Part shown: one piece after another, positions 54,727-64,000 of the stretch
Layout of the letters: every line of letters starts with the position of its first letter
Position numbering within the stretch: the stretch's first letter is position 1
DNA from: Thalassomonas haliotis
GTDB taxonomy: Bacteria; Pseudomonadota; Gammaproteobacteria; Enterobacterales; Alteromonadaceae
NCBI RefSeq assembly: GCF_028657945.1
Contig: NZ_CP059693.1
Span: forward strand, 1,240,001-1,304,000
Length of the DNA: 64,000 nucleotides
Direction: 5' to 3'
The notes under the pieces: model-generated
What the model was told of the DNA's origin: nothing
Databases searched by the model: none
The model's input: the letters and a program-made list of their open reading frames with translations, nothing else
Program-made: the position numbers and the translations under genes

Positions 54727-55884
54727 ATGGCTGTTGATATAGTACCAAGCGTTATTTATTCAAGTATGATGGGCATGACAGTTTTTGCCTTAATCGATGT
54801 GGCGAGCAGGCCCAGGCAAAGGCAGTCTGTCTACCTTGGCGGGTTACTGGCTCTGCTACTGATTCACATTCTCGGCGAGCTGTTTATCTATTCCGGCGCC
54901 TATCAATATGCCCCTGCTTTAGCCGGTGCGCAGTTTCCAATTCGAATGCTGTTGGGACCCGCATTGTACTTTTATGCCTTCGCTACTATGTCTTTTGAGA
55001 AAACATTGCCGAAGAAAGCTTATATGCTTGCCCTGCTTGGCCCTGTCATTGTCATTTTAGGCATGCTGCCATTCGTTTTTGGCATCAGTGCTGAAGACAA
55101 GCTGGCACTGGCCGACCCAGCCACCCGGGATGCAGACTTGTTTCAAATAGCGCTGCTTACCTGTTTATTTGCCTTGTCGGCTTTTATTTTTGTTACTTGT
55201 GCCTATCTGGCCGCCACGCTCAGGCTGCAAAGCCGACATCGTCTGCAATTAATGGAACGGTTTTCCTCCATTGAAAAGCGCTCCATGGACTGGTTTAAAG
55301 TGATATTGGTGCTTTGGGGTTGTGTCTGGTTTTTGTTTGCCCTGGAGTATGGTCTTAACTTTGTTGGCTGGAACTGGTTTGGTTCAGGTATCGTTTTACC
55401 GGCATTAGAAGCCTTGGTGTTAATGATCTTTGCACATTTTGCCCTCAAACAAGCTGTGCTTGAGGAGGCTGACAAAGGAGAGCCGCAAACCAGGCAGGTG
55501 CGAACCACGACCTTGGAGCTGACTCAAATGGAGCAGATAGCCGACAAGCTAAAAAGTGTGATGACTAAAGAGGCGCTTTTCCTGGAGGAGGAGTTGTCGC
55601 TAAAACGGCTTTCGGATGCCATTTCGGTCAGTGAAAACTATATTTCAGAAACCCTGTCTCAATTTTTAAAGACTAACTTTTTCCAATTTGTGAACAGCTA
55701 TCGGGTTGAGCAGGCAAAGTCTTTGCTTGTTAGCACAGACAAAACCGTCTCCAGTATTGCCTTTGAAGTGGGCTTTAATTCCAAATCTACTTTTAATGCC
55801 GCGTTTAAAAAATCAGCAGGTACAACCCCCACGGCTTACAGAAAACAAGAAAAATTGTTAGTTATTGAAAAAACAGTGAATTAA
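54727..55884 (+). CDS. Membrane-anchored AraC-family transcriptional regulator
   Basis: 385 residues from the ATG at 54727 (AGAGG upstream; an in-frame TTG lies two codons earlier). Seven hydrophobic helices fill about residues 5-235 (7TM-type sensor region), followed by a linker and a C-terminal AraC double helix-turn-helix (about 280-375): LSLKRLSDAISVSENYISETLSQ and then VSSIAFEVGFNSKSTFNAAFKK, GTTPTAYR. It likely senses a membrane or extracellular cue and acts on the adjacent DUF2306 gene 86 bp downstream. Start and context are well supported; the signal is unknown. Confidence 0.85.
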   Translation: MAVDIVPSVIYSSMMGMTVFALIDVASRPRQRQSVYLGGLLALLLIHILGELFIYSGAYQYAPALAGAQFPIRMLLGPALYFYAFATMSFEKTLPKKAYMLALLGPVIVILGMLPFVFGISAEDKLALADPATRDADLFQIALLTCLFALSAFIFVTCAYLAATLRLQSRHRLQLMERFSSIEKRSMDWFKVILVLWGCVWFLFALEYGLNFVGWNWFGSGIVLPALEALVLMIFAHFALKQAVLEEADKGEPQTRQVRTTTLELTQMEQIADKLKSVMTKEALFLEEELSLKRLSDAISVSENYISETLSQFLKTNFFQFVNSYRVEQAKSLLVSTDKTVSSIAFEVGFNSKSTFNAAFKKSAGTTPTAYRKQEKLLVIEKTVN

Positions 55885-55970
55885 AATGTACGAATAGGCC
55901 CATTCGGACGAAATAAACGGGTCAATTCCTCAAACTTAAGCGGTATTTCCGTAGGTATGAGGATTTTATA

Positions 55971-56864
55971 ATGGAAAAAACATCAGTCACCGTTGCTGAC
56001 TTAGCAGCAATAAAACACGACACAAAAAAAACACAGTCACAAAAAGTATCATCCGCTAAGTTCGCTGACCGATCATTAAAATATTCGGCGACGTTCTGGT
56101 TTGTATCGGTTATGGCCGGTCAGTGGTTTTTCTTTTATTACATCATGGCATTTTACGGCTTTTCAGTGATTAACGATAATATGGAAATCTGGAATCGCTG
56201 GGAAGTCATGGGGGTTAAGCCTTATCTCGCCGGTGATTTTGCCGGTAATCTTGCTTTTGCAGCACATGCCATTGGCGCCGGTGTTGTGGCATTTGGCGGC
56301 GCACTGCAATTAATGCCACAAGTGCGCAGCTATTTTCCGAGATTCCATAAAATAAATGGTTATGTTTACCTGATCACCGTATTTTGTCTGGCAGTCTCAG
56401 GCTTTTATTTAGTCTGGATCAGAGATGCCGACCCGATCACCCTTTCGGGAATTGGCTCCAGCATCAACGGTTTTCTGATCTTTGCTTTTGCTTACCTTGC
56501 CTTGCGCCGGGCCATAAACAGGGATATCGCCAGCCACAAGAAATGGGCATTACGGTTATTTCTGGTATCAAATGCGCAATGGACTTTAAGAGTCGGTGTA
56601 TTCAGCTACCTGGTGACGGGATCTATGCTTGGACTTAAACCCAGTTTCAATGACGTGTTTTTTCCGGTATGGACCTTTGGTTGTTTTGTTCTGCCGCTTG
56701 CTACGCTGCAGCTGTATTTTTATGCCAAAGAAAAAGGGGGGAGCAGGGTAAAATATATAACCAGCGGTGCTTTGTGTGTACTGACGGCGCTGATGTTGAT
56801 AGGAGCAGTTGGTTTTACACCTTTTTTAATGACAGTGATGTCCGGTGGAGAGATGGCTTTGTAA
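55971..56864 (+). CDS. DUF2306 multi-pass membrane protein
   Basis: 297 residues. A polar N-terminus of about 35 residues is followed by roughly seven helices. The DUF2306 pattern is visible as HAIGAGVVAFGGALQLMPQVR, FHKINGYVYLI and the SHKKWALRLFLVSNAQWTLR region, with histidines in the helices that may bind haem or metal. It follows the membrane AraC gene on the same strand and is its most likely target. Function unknown. Similar AraC-DUF2306 pairs occur in related marine bacteria. Confidence 0.8.
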   Translation: MEKTSVTVADLAAIKHDTKKTQSQKVSSAKFADRSLKYSATFWFVSVMAGQWFFFYYIMAFYGFSVINDNMEIWNRWEVMGVKPYLAGDFAGNLAFAAHAIGAGVVAFGGALQLMPQVRSYFPRFHKINGYVYLITVFCLAVSGFYLVWIRDADPITLSGIGSSINGFLIFAFAYLALRRAINRDIASHKKWALRLFLVSNAQWTLRVGVFSYLVTGSMLGLKPSFNDVFFPVWTFGCFVLPLATLQLYFYAKEKGGSRVKYITSGALCVLTALMLIGAVGFTPFLMTVMSGGEMAL

Positions 56865-56918
56865 TTTTAGCTCGCGGTAAATTAGCCATAATTGCTGTGC
56901 ATAGTGCCCAGATTCAAA

Positions 56919-56952
56919 AACGCCGAGACTGTTTTAAGACAATCCCGGCGTT
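56919..56952 (-). terminator. Rho-independent terminator of the xseB-ispA-dxs operon
   Basis: On the minus strand AACGCCG and CGGCGTT form the outer stem with an inner partly paired region, followed by a T-run (GGCGTTTTTG). It lies 31 bp beyond the dxs stop, between convergent genes. Confidence 0.8.
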
Positions 56953-56982
56953 GTTAGTTAATGAAGCTAATGCTTAAAAAGT

Positions 56983-58845
56983 TTAATTTAAGAAGGCATT
57001 AACCTTGTCGATGATGCCTTCGCAGTCCAGGCCTAGCTCTTCATGAATTTCTGCCTGGGTACCGTGTTTGACAAAGACATCCGGCAGGCCGATATTCAGC
57101 ACTTTCACGGCTAAGCCCTGGCTCAGAATATATTCGTTTACGCCAGAGCCTGCGCCGCCGGCAATTACGTTGTCTTCTAATGTCACTAAGGTGTGGTGGC
57201 TTTGTGCCAGCTCGGTGATCAAGGCTTCGTCTAAAGGTTTGACGAAGCGCATATCAACCAAGGTGGCATTAAGGGCTTTAGCGGCTTGCTCCGCTTCACC
57301 AAGCAGGGTACCAAAACTTAACAGGGCAATTTTCTCACCCGACTGGATCAGGCGCCCCTTACCGACTTCAATGGTTTCATCCATGCCTGGCAAGGTTTCA
57401 CCGCTACCTGTGCCTCTGGGGTAGCGTACCGCTGCCGGTTTGTCTAGCTTATGTCCGGTAGTGAGCATTAACTGACACTCGCGTTCGTTGGCGGGTGCCA
57501 TGATCACCATGTTGGGGATACAGCGCAGGAAGCTTAAATCAAAGGCGCCCTGGTGGGTCGGGCCGTCGGCGCCGACGATACCGGCCCGGTCGATGGCAAA
57601 CAGCACCGGCAGGTTCTGGATGGCAACATCGTGAATGAGCTGATCATAACCGCGCTGTAAAAAGCTTGAGTAAATGGCGACAATGGCGTTTTGCCCGCCG
57701 ATGGCTAAACCGGCGGCATAAGTGACCGCGTGCTGTTCGGCAATCGCAACATCATAATATTGATCCGGGAAACGCTGGCTGAACTCCACCATGCCCGAGC
57801 CTTCGCGCATGGCCGGGGTAATGGCGGCCAGCTTAGGATCCAGCTCAGCGGTTTTACATAACCAGTCGCCGAACACCTGCGAGTAGGTCGGCAGGCTGGG
57901 TTTGCTTGCCGGTAAGCTGGTATCGTCCGGGTTGAATTTAGGCACCGCATGGTATTTGATCGGATCCTGCTCGGCGGCGTGGTAGCCTTTACCTTTAGTG
58001 GTGGCAATATGTAATATCTGCGGCCCCTTGAGGTTGCGCATATTACGGATAGTATCCACCAGGCCGTTAACATCATGGCCGTCGATGGGGCCGATGTAGT
58101 TAAAACCAAGCTCTTCGAAGAAGGTGCTGGGTACTACCATGCCTTTTAAATGCTCTTCGGCGCGACTTGCCAGTTCTTTGATTGGCGGAATGTTTTTCAG
58201 GATACGTTTGCTGCCTTCGCGCAAGCCGGTGTACAGGCTGCCGGAAAGCATTTTTGCCAGGTGATTGTTTAACGCGCCGACATTCTCGGAAATCGACATT
58301 TCATTATCGTTGAGGATCACCAGCATGTCTTTATGGATATCGCCGCCGTGGTTGAGGGCTTCAAAAGCCATACCTGCGGTCATGGCGCCGTCGCCGATCA
58401 CCGCCACGACTTTGCGGCCTATGCCTTCTTTTTCTGCGGCCACGGCTAAACCTAAGGCGGCGGAAATAGAGGTACTGGAATGACCGACGCTCAGTACGTC
58501 ATATTCGCTCTCTTCCCGCCAGGGGAAAGGGTGCAGGCCGTCTTTTTGCCGTATGGTATGCAGCTGATCGCGGCGGCCGGTTAAAATTTTATGGGGATAG
58601 GCCTGGTGGCCGACATCCCAGATCAGGTGATCTAACGGGGTATCGTAAACATAATGCAAGGCAACCGTTAACTCTATGGTACCCAGTCCGGAGGCGAAGT
58701 GGCCGCTGCTTTTACTGACCGAATTAAGCAGGTAGCTGCGCAATTCGTTGCTGACTCCAGTTAACTGGTCTTGGCTGAGCTGACGCAGTTGCGCGGGCGC
58801 ATCGATTTGTGACAATAAAGGATAGTCGGCTAGGTTTGTAGTCAT
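56983..58845 (-). CDS. dxs: 1-deoxy-D-xylulose-5-phosphate synthase
   Basis: 620 residues, full length. Thiamine-diphosphate site [18 protein letters not shown] with the metal-binding [14 protein letters not shown]; transketolase motifs [13 protein letters not shown] and [23 protein letters not shown] are intact. It makes DXP from pyruvate and glyceraldehyde 3-phosphate, the first step of the MEP isoprenoid pathway, and supplies thiamine and pyridoxal precursors. It is the last gene of the operon, 18 bp after ispA. Confidence 0.97.
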   Translation of the reverse strand: MTTNLADYPLLSQIDAPAQLRQLSQDQLTGVSNELRSYLLNSVSKSSGHFASGLGTIELTVALHYVYDTPLDHLIWDVGHQAYPHKILTGRRDQLHTIRQKDGLHPFPWREESEYDVLSVGHSSTSISAALGLAVAAEKEGIGRKVVAVIGDGAMTAGMAFEALNHGGDIHKDMLVILNDNEMSISENVGALNNHLAKMLSGSLYTGLREGSKRILKNIPPIKELASRAEEHLKGMVVPSTFFEELGFNYIGPIDGHDVNGLVDTIRNMRNLKGPQILHIATTKGKGYHAAEQDPIKYHAVPKFNPDDTSLPASKPSLPTYSQVFGDWLCKTAELDPKLAAITPAMREGSGMVEFSQRFPDQYYDVAIAEQHAVTYAAGLAIGGQNAIVAIYSSFLQRGYDQLIHDVAIQNLPVLFAIDRAGIVGADGPTHQGAFDLSFLRCIPNMVIMAPANERECQLMLTTGHKLDKPAAVRYPRGTGSGETLPGMDETIEVGKGRLIQSGEKIALLSFGTLLGEAEQAAKALNATLVDMRFVKPLDEALITELAQSHHTLVTLEDNVIAGGAGSGVNEYILSQGLAVKVLNIGLPDVFVKHGTQAEIHEELGLDCEGIIDKVNAFLN

Positions 58846-58863
58846 AGTGTATTAGATCGGTTG

Positions 58864-59763
58864 TTAATTCGTGCGTTTTACGATAAAAGTCGCAAATTCA
58901 GATAAATTCTGCGTATTGTAGGGCAAAGTGGCCAAAGCTTGAAGTGCTTGTTGATATAAGTGGTCAGCTTTTTCCTGCGCGCCTTGTAAACCCAGCAGGG
59001 CCGGGTAGGTGCTTTTGTTGGCTGCCAGGTCGGAACCCGCCGGTTTGCCCAGCTCTTCCGCCGAGGAAGTGATGTCGATAATATCATCGCGCACCTGGTA
59101 GGCCAGGCCAACGTGCTTGGCATAATCGGCCAGCGCCTGTTTTTCTTCATTTGTGATGCTTGGCGCGCAATTGGCGGCCATCAATACCGAGGCCTGCAAC
59201 AGGGCGCCGGTTTTTAATTTATGGATTTGCTCCAGTTGCGCCAAATCGGCGCTTTTGCCTGTGGCCGCCAGATCCAATGCCTGACCGCCGCACATGCCCT
59301 GGTAGCCGCTGGCGTTGACCAGCTGGCGGATCAGGGTCAGGCGCATCGGTTCGACCGCTTGCGAAAATGCATGATTGGCCAGAATATCAAAGGCCAGGGT
59401 CTGCAGGCTGTCACCGGCGAGGATGGCGGTGGCTTCGTCAAAAGCCTTATGACAGGTAGGCTGGCCGCGGCGTAAATCGTCGTCGTCCATGGCGGGCAGG
59501 TCGTCGTGTACGAGGGAATAGGCATGAATACATTCCAGTGCGCTGGCGATACCGTCGATATCGCCCTCCGTGGCGCCTAAGGCTTCGCCGGTAATATAGG
59601 CGAGATAGGGGCGCATGCGTTTGCCCCCCAGCAGCAGGCTATAGCGCATGGCCTCAAGCAATTTCTCATCATTAACGGCCAAGTCGGCCAGTTTTTGCGA
59701 TAAAAAGTTGTTAATGCGGGTTTGGTAATGCGCTAGACGGGCGATTTTTTCTGGCGTGTTCAC
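58864..59763 (-). CDS. ispA: Farnesyl diphosphate synthase
   Basis: 299 residues. The two aspartate-rich motifs are present: DDLPAMDDDDLRRGQPTCH (FARM) and DDIIDITSSAEELGK (SARM). GGKRMRPYL binds substrate. It condenses IPP with DMAPP and GPP to farnesyl diphosphate. The start overlaps the xseB stop by 4 bases. Confidence 0.95.
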   Translation of the reverse strand: MNTPEKIARLAHYQTRINNFLSQKLADLAVNDEKLLEAMRYSLLLGGKRMRPYLAYITGEALGATEGDIDGIASALECIHAYSLVHDDLPAMDDDDLRRGQPTCHKAFDEATAILAGDSLQTLAFDILANHAFSQAVEPMRLTLIRQLVNASGYQGMCGGQALDLAATGKSADLAQLEQIHKLKTGALLQASVLMAANCAPSITNEEKQALADYAKHVGLAYQVRDDIIDITSSAEELGKPAGSDLAANKSTYPALLGLQGAQEKADHLYQQALQALATLPYNTQNLSEFATFIVKRTN

Positions 59764-60011
59764 GAATTTTCCTGGTCTTGGAGCACAAACGGCTCTAATT
59801 GCTGCTCACCGTTTTTTTCCAGTAAGATTTTTATTTTCTGCTCTGCGTCCTGCAGTTTTACCTGACTTTGCCGGCTTAAGCCCAGGCCGCGTTCAAACAG
59901 GGCCATAGAGGCTTCCAGGCTCTGGTCTCCCTGCTCAAGACTCTGTACGATATTTTCTAATTCTGCTAGTGATTCTTCGAAGCTTAAATTCTCGATTTTT
60001 TTCTTGGCCAT
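59760..60011 (-). CDS. xseB: Exodeoxyribonuclease VII small subunit
   Basis: 83 residues. The XseB pattern FEESLAELENIVQSLEQGDQSLEASMALFERGLGLS is intact, followed by an acidic C-terminal tail. With XseA (not in the window) it forms exonuclease VII for single-stranded DNA. It is the first gene of the operon and overlaps ispA. The first residues MAKKKIE are basic as usual. Confidence 0.95.
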   Translation of the reverse strand: MAKKKIENLSFEESLAELENIVQSLEQGDQSLEASMALFERGLGLSRQSQVKLQDAEQKIKILLEKNGEQQLEPFVLQDQENS

Positions 60012-60237
60012 CGTCTTGTTTTAAGTCAGTTCGGATTTCTAGCGGCAAAGGTACCTTAGCTGGGCCTTGGGGTCAATCTAAGCGGGTGAAATAACCGCAT
60101 TGCCGGGGGAAAAAATTTTCATTAAGTGTCTGACAAAATAGGCGATAACACCGGGATTACTATTAGCGTATAAGGTATAGTTGAGGTATTATCATGGACA
60201 TATGCCCAATAAATAAGTGCTTGATTAGGAGGCTTTT

Positions 60238-61002
60238 GTGGATTTAGCTACGCTACTTGGAATTTTAGGTGCCATAGGTTTTATTGTGATGGCTATGATA
60301 TTAGGTGGCGATATCGGTATGTTTGTTGACACCCAGTCAATACTTATTGTTTTTTGTGGTTCATTTTTTATCGTTTTGTCAAATTACAACCTCGGCCAGT
60401 TTTTTACCATCGGCAAAATTGCTGCCAAGGCTTTTTTGTTTAAGCTGGAAAAGCCGGACGAGCTGATTGAAAAGTCGGTGGAAATGGCGGATGCGGCGCG
60501 CAAAGGCGGCTTTTTGGCCCTGGAAGAAGCCGAAATATCCAACTCTTTTATGCAAAAGGGCGTCGATATGCTTGTTGACGGTCACGATGCCGATGTGGTG
60601 CGCGGCACTTTGCAAAAAGATATCAGCCTGACCAGTGAACGCCATGAAACCGGCATAGGTATGATGATGTCGTTAGCCGACATCGCCCCTGCCATGGGCA
60701 TGATAGGTACCCTTATCGGTCTGGTGGCCATGCTGTCGAATATGGACGACCCTAAAGCGATAGGCCCGGCGATGGCGGTGGCGCTGTTAACAACCCTGTA
60801 TGGCGCCTTTTTGGCCAATGTTATTGCTATTCCTATCGCCAATAAATTAAAGCTGCGCCTGGCGGAAGAAAAAATGAACCAGCAGCTGATCCTTGATGCG
60901 GTATTAGGTATACAGGACGGTCAGAACCCAAGGGTGATTGAAGGTTTACTGAAAAATTACCTGGCGGAAGGTAAACGCACCGTAAGTACCACCGAAGAGT
61001 AG
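60238..61002 (+). CDS. pomA: Sodium-driven flagellar stator protein PomA
   Basis: 254 residues from a GTG preceded by TTAGGAGG. Four membrane helices (about 5-25, 31-52, 145-170, 180-200); helices 3 and 4 have GMIGTLIGLVAMLSNM and the cytoplasmic loop holds the charged residues used to contact FliG. With PomB it forms the Na+-driven stator of the polar flagellum. It is 27 bp before pomB and divergent from xseB. No other flagellar gene is in the window. Confidence 0.94.
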   Translation: MDLATLLGILGAIGFIVMAMILGGDIGMFVDTQSILIVFCGSFFIVLSNYNLGQFFTIGKIAAKAFLFKLEKPDELIEKSVEMADAARKGGFLALEEAEISNSFMQKGVDMLVDGHDADVVRGTLQKDISLTSERHETGIGMMMSLADIAPAMGMIGTLIGLVAMLSNMDDPKAIGPAMAVALLTTLYGAFLANVIAIPIANKLKLRLAEEKMNQQLILDAVLGIQDGQNPRVIEGLLKNYLAEGKRTVSTTEE

Positions 61003-61029
61003 CCTGGCGGAAATAAGCGGGAGTAAGTT

Positions 61030-61977
61030 ATGAGTGATGAAGAAGAGTGCAAATGCCCGCCCCCCGGTTTACCGGCGTGGATGGGCACTTTTGCCGACTT
61101 GATGTCGCTGCTGATGTGCTTTTTTGTACTGTTATTGTCTTTTTCCGAAATGGACGTGCTCAAATTTAAGCAAATAGCCGGCTCGATGAAGTTTGCTTTT
61201 GGGGTACAAAATAAAATTGAGGTTAAAGATATTCCCAAAGGCACCAGCATTATCGCCCAGGAATTTCGCCCGGGTAAGCCTGAGCCGACGCCGATTGAAG
61301 TGATCCAACAACAAACCATGGAAATGACCCAGCAAATGCTGGAATTCCAGGCGGGTGATGAAACTTCTGCCGGTGGCCGCCAGGAGCAGCGTGGTACCGA
61401 GCGCGGCGGTCAGTCGCAAAGTACCGCCGATGAGCAATCGGCCCAGGCGCGCCAGTTGGCCAAAGAAGAGCAGGAGCAGGCGTCGCAGGAACAAGTAAAC
61501 GAGCTGGTGAAAAAAATTGCCGAGCAGCTGGAGCAGCAAATTCAGGATGGCGCCATCGAGCTTGAATCGCTGGGGCAGCAGGTGATTATCCGTATTCGGG
61601 AAAATGGTTCTTTCCCTTCCGGTTCGGCGTTTTTACAGCCTAAGTTCAAGCCCATTATCCAGGAGATAGGCGCTTTGCTGAATACTATCCCCGGTGAAAT
61701 TTCGGTGTCCGGTAATACCGATAGCCAGGGGGTCAGCTCTGAGCTGTTCAGTTCCAACTGGGATCTTTCCAGTAAACGTGCGGTGGCGATTGCCCATGAG
61801 CTGATCAAGGTGCCGGGATTTGACGATACCCGCTTACTGGTGGTGGGCCATGCCGATACCCGGCCGCTGGTGCCCAATACCAATGCCCTGAACCGGCGTC
61901 GTAACCGCCGGGTGGAAATTGCCATTAACCAGGGGAAAGCAAAAGAAACTGACCCCGTGTCTTTGTATCAGCAATAA
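61030..61977 (+). CDS. pomB: Sodium-driven flagellar stator protein PomB
   Basis: 315 residues. One membrane helix (about 20-42) with the essential ion-binding Asp in MGTFADLMSLLMCFFVLLLSF. A plug and Gln/Glu-rich linker (about 45-175) follow, unusually long in repeated EQ and QQ. The C-terminal OmpA/MotB peptidoglycan-binding domain (about 180-300) has VSGNTDSQG and RNRRVEI. It anchors the stator to the cell wall. It ends 37 bp before a terminator hairpin. Confidence 0.94.
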   Translation: MSDEEECKCPPPGLPAWMGTFADLMSLLMCFFVLLLSFSEMDVLKFKQIAGSMKFAFGVQNKIEVKDIPKGTSIIAQEFRPGKPEPTPIEVIQQQTMEMTQQMLEFQAGDETSAGGRQEQRGTERGGQSQSTADEQSAQARQLAKEEQEQASQEQVNELVKKIAEQLEQQIQDGAIELESLGQQVIIRIRENGSFPSGSAFLQPKFKPIIQEIGALLNTIPGEISVSGNTDSQGVSSELFSSNWDLSSKRAVAIAHELIKVPGFDDTRLLVVGHADTRPLVPNTNALNRRRNRRVEIAINQGKAKETDPVSLYQQ

Positions 61978-62014
61978 AGGGCGGTAATAAAAAGTAAGCT
62001 CTTACTTATTGTTC

Positions 62015-62045
62015 ACGGCTTGTCTTGCGGCAAGCCGTTATTTTA
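62015..62045 (+). terminator. Terminator of pomAB
   Basis: ACGGCTTG and CAAGCCGT form an 8-bp perfect stem around an 8-base loop, followed by TATTTTAT. It lies 37 bp after the pomB stop. Confidence 0.75.
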
Positions 62046-62089
62046 TCCCGCTGTTTTTTCTATATCTTTGTTAAACTTCCCGCCAAGTT

Positions 62090-62117
62090 TTCACACCGCC
62101 GTCAGATAGTGTATAAT
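62090..62117 (+). promoter_or_regulatory. Promoter of thiI
   Basis: TTCACA (62090-62095; five of six to TTGACA), 16-bp spacer, TATAAT (62112-62117). The expected start of transcription near 62124 gives a leader of about 25 nt before the thiI ATG. Confidence 0.7.
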
Positions 62118-62149
62118 GCGCGCCACTTTGAATACATGTGGTTTTGTTG

Positions 62150-63604
62150 ATGAAATTTATTGTTAAGTTACAAGCTGAAATTACCATTAAAAGTCGCCCT
62201 GTGCGCAAGCGTTTTAGTAAAATATTAGAGTCGAACGTTAAGAATGTGCTGCGTCGTGTTGACGAGCAGGTAACGACGCGCTTGAACTGGGACAATATTG
62301 AAGTTAACAGTAAAAATGAATCGCCTGAAAACCGCCTGCTGCTGATCGATACCTTAAAGAGCATCCCGGGGATCCCGACCTTTATCGAAGTGCAAAAAAG
62401 TACCTTCACCGATGTACATGATATTTTCGAACAAACCTTAAAAGTCCATGCGAAAACCATAGAAAACAAAAGCTTCTGTGTACGGGTAAAACGCAGTGGC
62501 AACCACGATTTTAACTCGTTAAAGGTTGAGCAATATGTTGGCGGCGGTTTGAACCAGAATGTTGACAGTGCCAGCGTAAAATTAAAAAATCCGGATGTCA
62601 CCATACGTCTGGAAATTAAAAATGATAATTTGTTTGTGGTTACCGAAACCCATAAAGGTATGGGCGGTTTCCCTATCGCCACCCAGGAAGATGTCTTATC
62701 CCTGATGTCCGGCGGCTTTGACTCGGGTGTTGCCAGTTACCAGATGATCAAAAAAGGCGCCCGTACCCATTATTGTTTCTTTAACTTGGGCGGCTCGGCC
62801 CATGAAGTTGGCGTCAAGCAGGTCAGCTATTATCTGTGGAACAAGTTCGGCGCTTCTCATCGCATTAAGTTTTTTGCCGTTGATTTTGAACCCGTTGTTG
62901 CCGAGATCCTGGAAAAGGTTGAAAACGGCCAGATGGGCGTAGTGCTTAAACGTATGATGATGCGTGCCGCCAGTAAAATTGCCGAGCAAAAAGGCATTAT
63001 GTCGCTGGTTACCGGTGAAAGCCTGGGGCAGGTTTCCAGCCAGACCCTGACTAACTTGAATGTGATTGACCGGGTAACCGATACCCTGATTTTAAGACCG
63101 CTGGCGGCTTATGATAAGCAGGAAATTATTGATATTGCCCGTAAAATCGGCACCGAAGATTTTGCGAAAACCATTCCTGAGTATTGTGGTGTAATTTCGA
63201 AAAAGCCGACGGTAAAGGCGGTATTATCGAAAGTAGAAGCGGAAGAAGACAATTTTGACTTCGATATTTTAGATAAAGTTGTCGAAGAAACCCGGGTATT
63301 TGATATCCGCGATATCGGCCAGGAAACCGAAGCGGAAATTCAGGCGGTGGACATGGTGGCGGATATTGATGCTGGCGCCGTAGTTCTTGATATCCGCAGC
63401 CCGGAAGAAGAAGATGAAAAGCCGTTAGAGATTGATAACGTTGAAGTAAAACATCTGCCTTTTTATAAGCTGGCGACCCAGTTCGGCGATTTGGATCAAA
63501 GTAAACAATACCTGCTTTATTGTGATCACGGGGTGATGAGTAAATTACAGGCTCTTTACCTGATAGACAACGGCTTTAGCAACGTGAAGGTTTACCGACC
63601 GTAA
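62150..63604 (+). CDS. thiI: tRNA 4-thiouridine synthase/thiamine sulfur carrier ThiI
   Basis: 484 residues from the ATG at 62150 (MKFIVKL, matching known ThiI starts); a GTG four codons earlier is possible. Ferredoxin-like and THUMP domains (about 1-165), PP-loop adenylation site SGGFDSG near 190, and a C-terminal rhodanese domain (about 400-484) with the reactive Cys in YCDHGVMSK. It thiolates uridine 8 of tRNA and supplies sulfur for the thiazole of thiamine. The C-terminus (FSNVKVYRP) matches long, rhodanese-bearing ThiI proteins. Its stop is inside the terminator stem. Confidence 0.96.
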   Translation: MKFIVKLQAEITIKSRPVRKRFSKILESNVKNVLRRVDEQVTTRLNWDNIEVNSKNESPENRLLLIDTLKSIPGIPTFIEVQKSTFTDVHDIFEQTLKVHAKTIENKSFCVRVKRSGNHDFNSLKVEQYVGGGLNQNVDSASVKLKNPDVTIRLEIKNDNLFVVTETHKGMGGFPIATQEDVLSLMSGGFDSGVASYQMIKKGARTHYCFFNLGGSAHEVGVKQVSYYLWNKFGASHRIKFFAVDFEPVVAEILEKVENGQMGVVLKRMMMRAASKIAEQKGIMSLVTGESLGQVSSQTLTNLNVIDRVTDTLILRPLAAYDKQEIIDIARKIGTEDFAKTIPEYCGVISKKPTVKAVLSKVEAEEDNFDFDILDKVVEETRVFDIRDIGQETEAEIQAVDMVADIDAGAVVLDIRSPEEEDEKPLEIDNVEVKHLPFYKLATQFGDLDQSKQYLLYCDHGVMSKLQALYLIDNGFSNVKVYRP

Positions 63605-63614
63605 ACCTTCTTTT
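63586..63614 (+). terminator. Rho-independent terminator at the thiI stop
   Basis: GAAGGTTTAC and GTAAACCTTC form a perfect 10-bp stem over CGACC and are followed by TTTT. The thiI TAA stop lies inside the structure. Confidence 0.85.
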
Positions 63615-63622
63615 CTGCATTA

Positions 63623-63650
63623 ATCCCTGGTATTTACCGGGGATTTTTTA
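63623..63650 (+). terminator. Second terminator after thiI
   Basis: ATCCCTGGT and ACCGGGGAT pair (one T-G wobble) around ATTT, followed by a six-T run. Tandem with the first terminator. Confidence 0.85.
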
Positions 63651-63706
63651 TGCAGGGTTTATGATGAAACTTTCTGTGGTGAATATTACTTCAACCCGAG
63701 TTGAGG

Positions 63707-64000
63707 TTATTTTAACAAGGTTGAAACCTGCTGCCATAAGCGGGTATTTTCCGGGGTAGCAAGATGCTCTTTTACTCCGAGTCGGTGAATATAACCACTG
63801 ATATAATCAATTTCGGTTTTTTTACCGCCAAGCACATCACAGCGCATCGAAGAAATATTATTGCTGGTTGCCTGCGCCACGCCTGTTACGACTTGCTCTA
63901 ATTCCCTGAGATCCAGCTCAATCCCCTGGCTTTTTGCTACTTGGCTAACTTCGGTTAATATCGCCGTTATTTGCGCCGTAAACTTATCTGCCAGTATCTG
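63707..64000 (-). CDS. panE: Ketopantoate reductase, C-terminal part cut by window edge
   Basis: 97 residues at the right edge, read leftward; the start lies beyond base 64000. The C-terminal helical domain of 2-dehydropantoate 2-reductase is recognisable from NNISSMRCDVLGGKKTEIDYISGYIHRLG and the closing TPENTRLWQQV. The enzyme reduces ketopantoate to pantoate with NADPH for coenzyme A synthesis. The NADPH-binding half is not visible, so the assignment rests on this segment. Confidence 0.85.
   Translation of the reverse strand, partial: QILADKFTAQITAILTEVSQVAKSQGIELDLRELEQVVTGVAQATSNNISSMRCDVLGGKKTEIDYISGYIHRLGVKEHLATPENTRLWQQVSTLLK

Noticed and set aside
1-64000. CRISPR arrays, tRNA or rRNA genes, insertion sequences, prophage genes
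   Set aside because: No regularly spaced repeats, cloverleaf-like segments, transposase or phage structural proteins were seen by eye in the gaps.

Overview
The window is chromosomal DNA of a marine gammaproteobacterium. Protein character (PomAB sodium motor, GlyA, ThiI, NrdR-RibD-RibE-RibBX order, XseB-IspA-Dxs order, LacI-type operator) fits Alteromonadales, most likely the Colwelliaceae (Thalassomonas or Thalassotalea-like); the genus is inferred from protein resemblance only. No rRNA, tRNA, CRISPR array, insertion sequence or prophage was recognised.

Left part (1-15074): a signalling block. A CHASE4 hybrid-type histidine kinase (cut by the left edge) and a response regulator are read leftward. 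A complete chemosensory operon is read rightward (MCP, cheY, STAS protein, cheA, MCP, cheW, cheR, cheD, cheB). It is followed by a convergent pair: a periplasmic haem-c Tll0287-like protein and a third MCP. A PAS-containing MCP lies apart at 29196-30734.

Middle (15399-32464): RhlE helicase, siroheme methyltransferase CobA, an M16 peptidase pair with one zinc-less subunit, a two-gene RND exporter, a pair of complementary bacterioferritin subunits, Fur-boxed bfd, an RCK-domain ion-channel-like protein with an odd pore, a solute-binding protein and succinate-semialdehyde dehydrogenase.

Copper/nitrite region (32722-40578): copper nitrite reductase NirK, a di-haem and a mono-haem cytochrome c, a two-domain multicopper oxidase and a Met/His-rich envelope protein, all leftward. 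Two unknown membrane proteins follow, then divergent NorR. The nirK upstream region carries a sigma-54 promoter and two TGT-N7-ACA palindromes 20 bp apart, so NorR probably drives nirK in response to NO. This is the most informative regulatory reading in the window.

Right part (40739-64000): an EF-hand protein, a CBM9-like protein under a LacI-type operator, an alpha/beta hydrolase, an ABC exporter, an ECF sigma factor with its membrane partner, then housekeeping genes (glyA, nrdR, ribD, ribE, ribBX). A small accessory island follows (52349-56864): a SymE-like toxin, an orphan secreted protein, a truncated NTF2-like fragment, and a membrane AraC regulator with a DUF2306 protein. The window ends with dxs-ispA-xseB (leftward), pomAB, thiI and the 3' end of a ketopantoate reductase gene.
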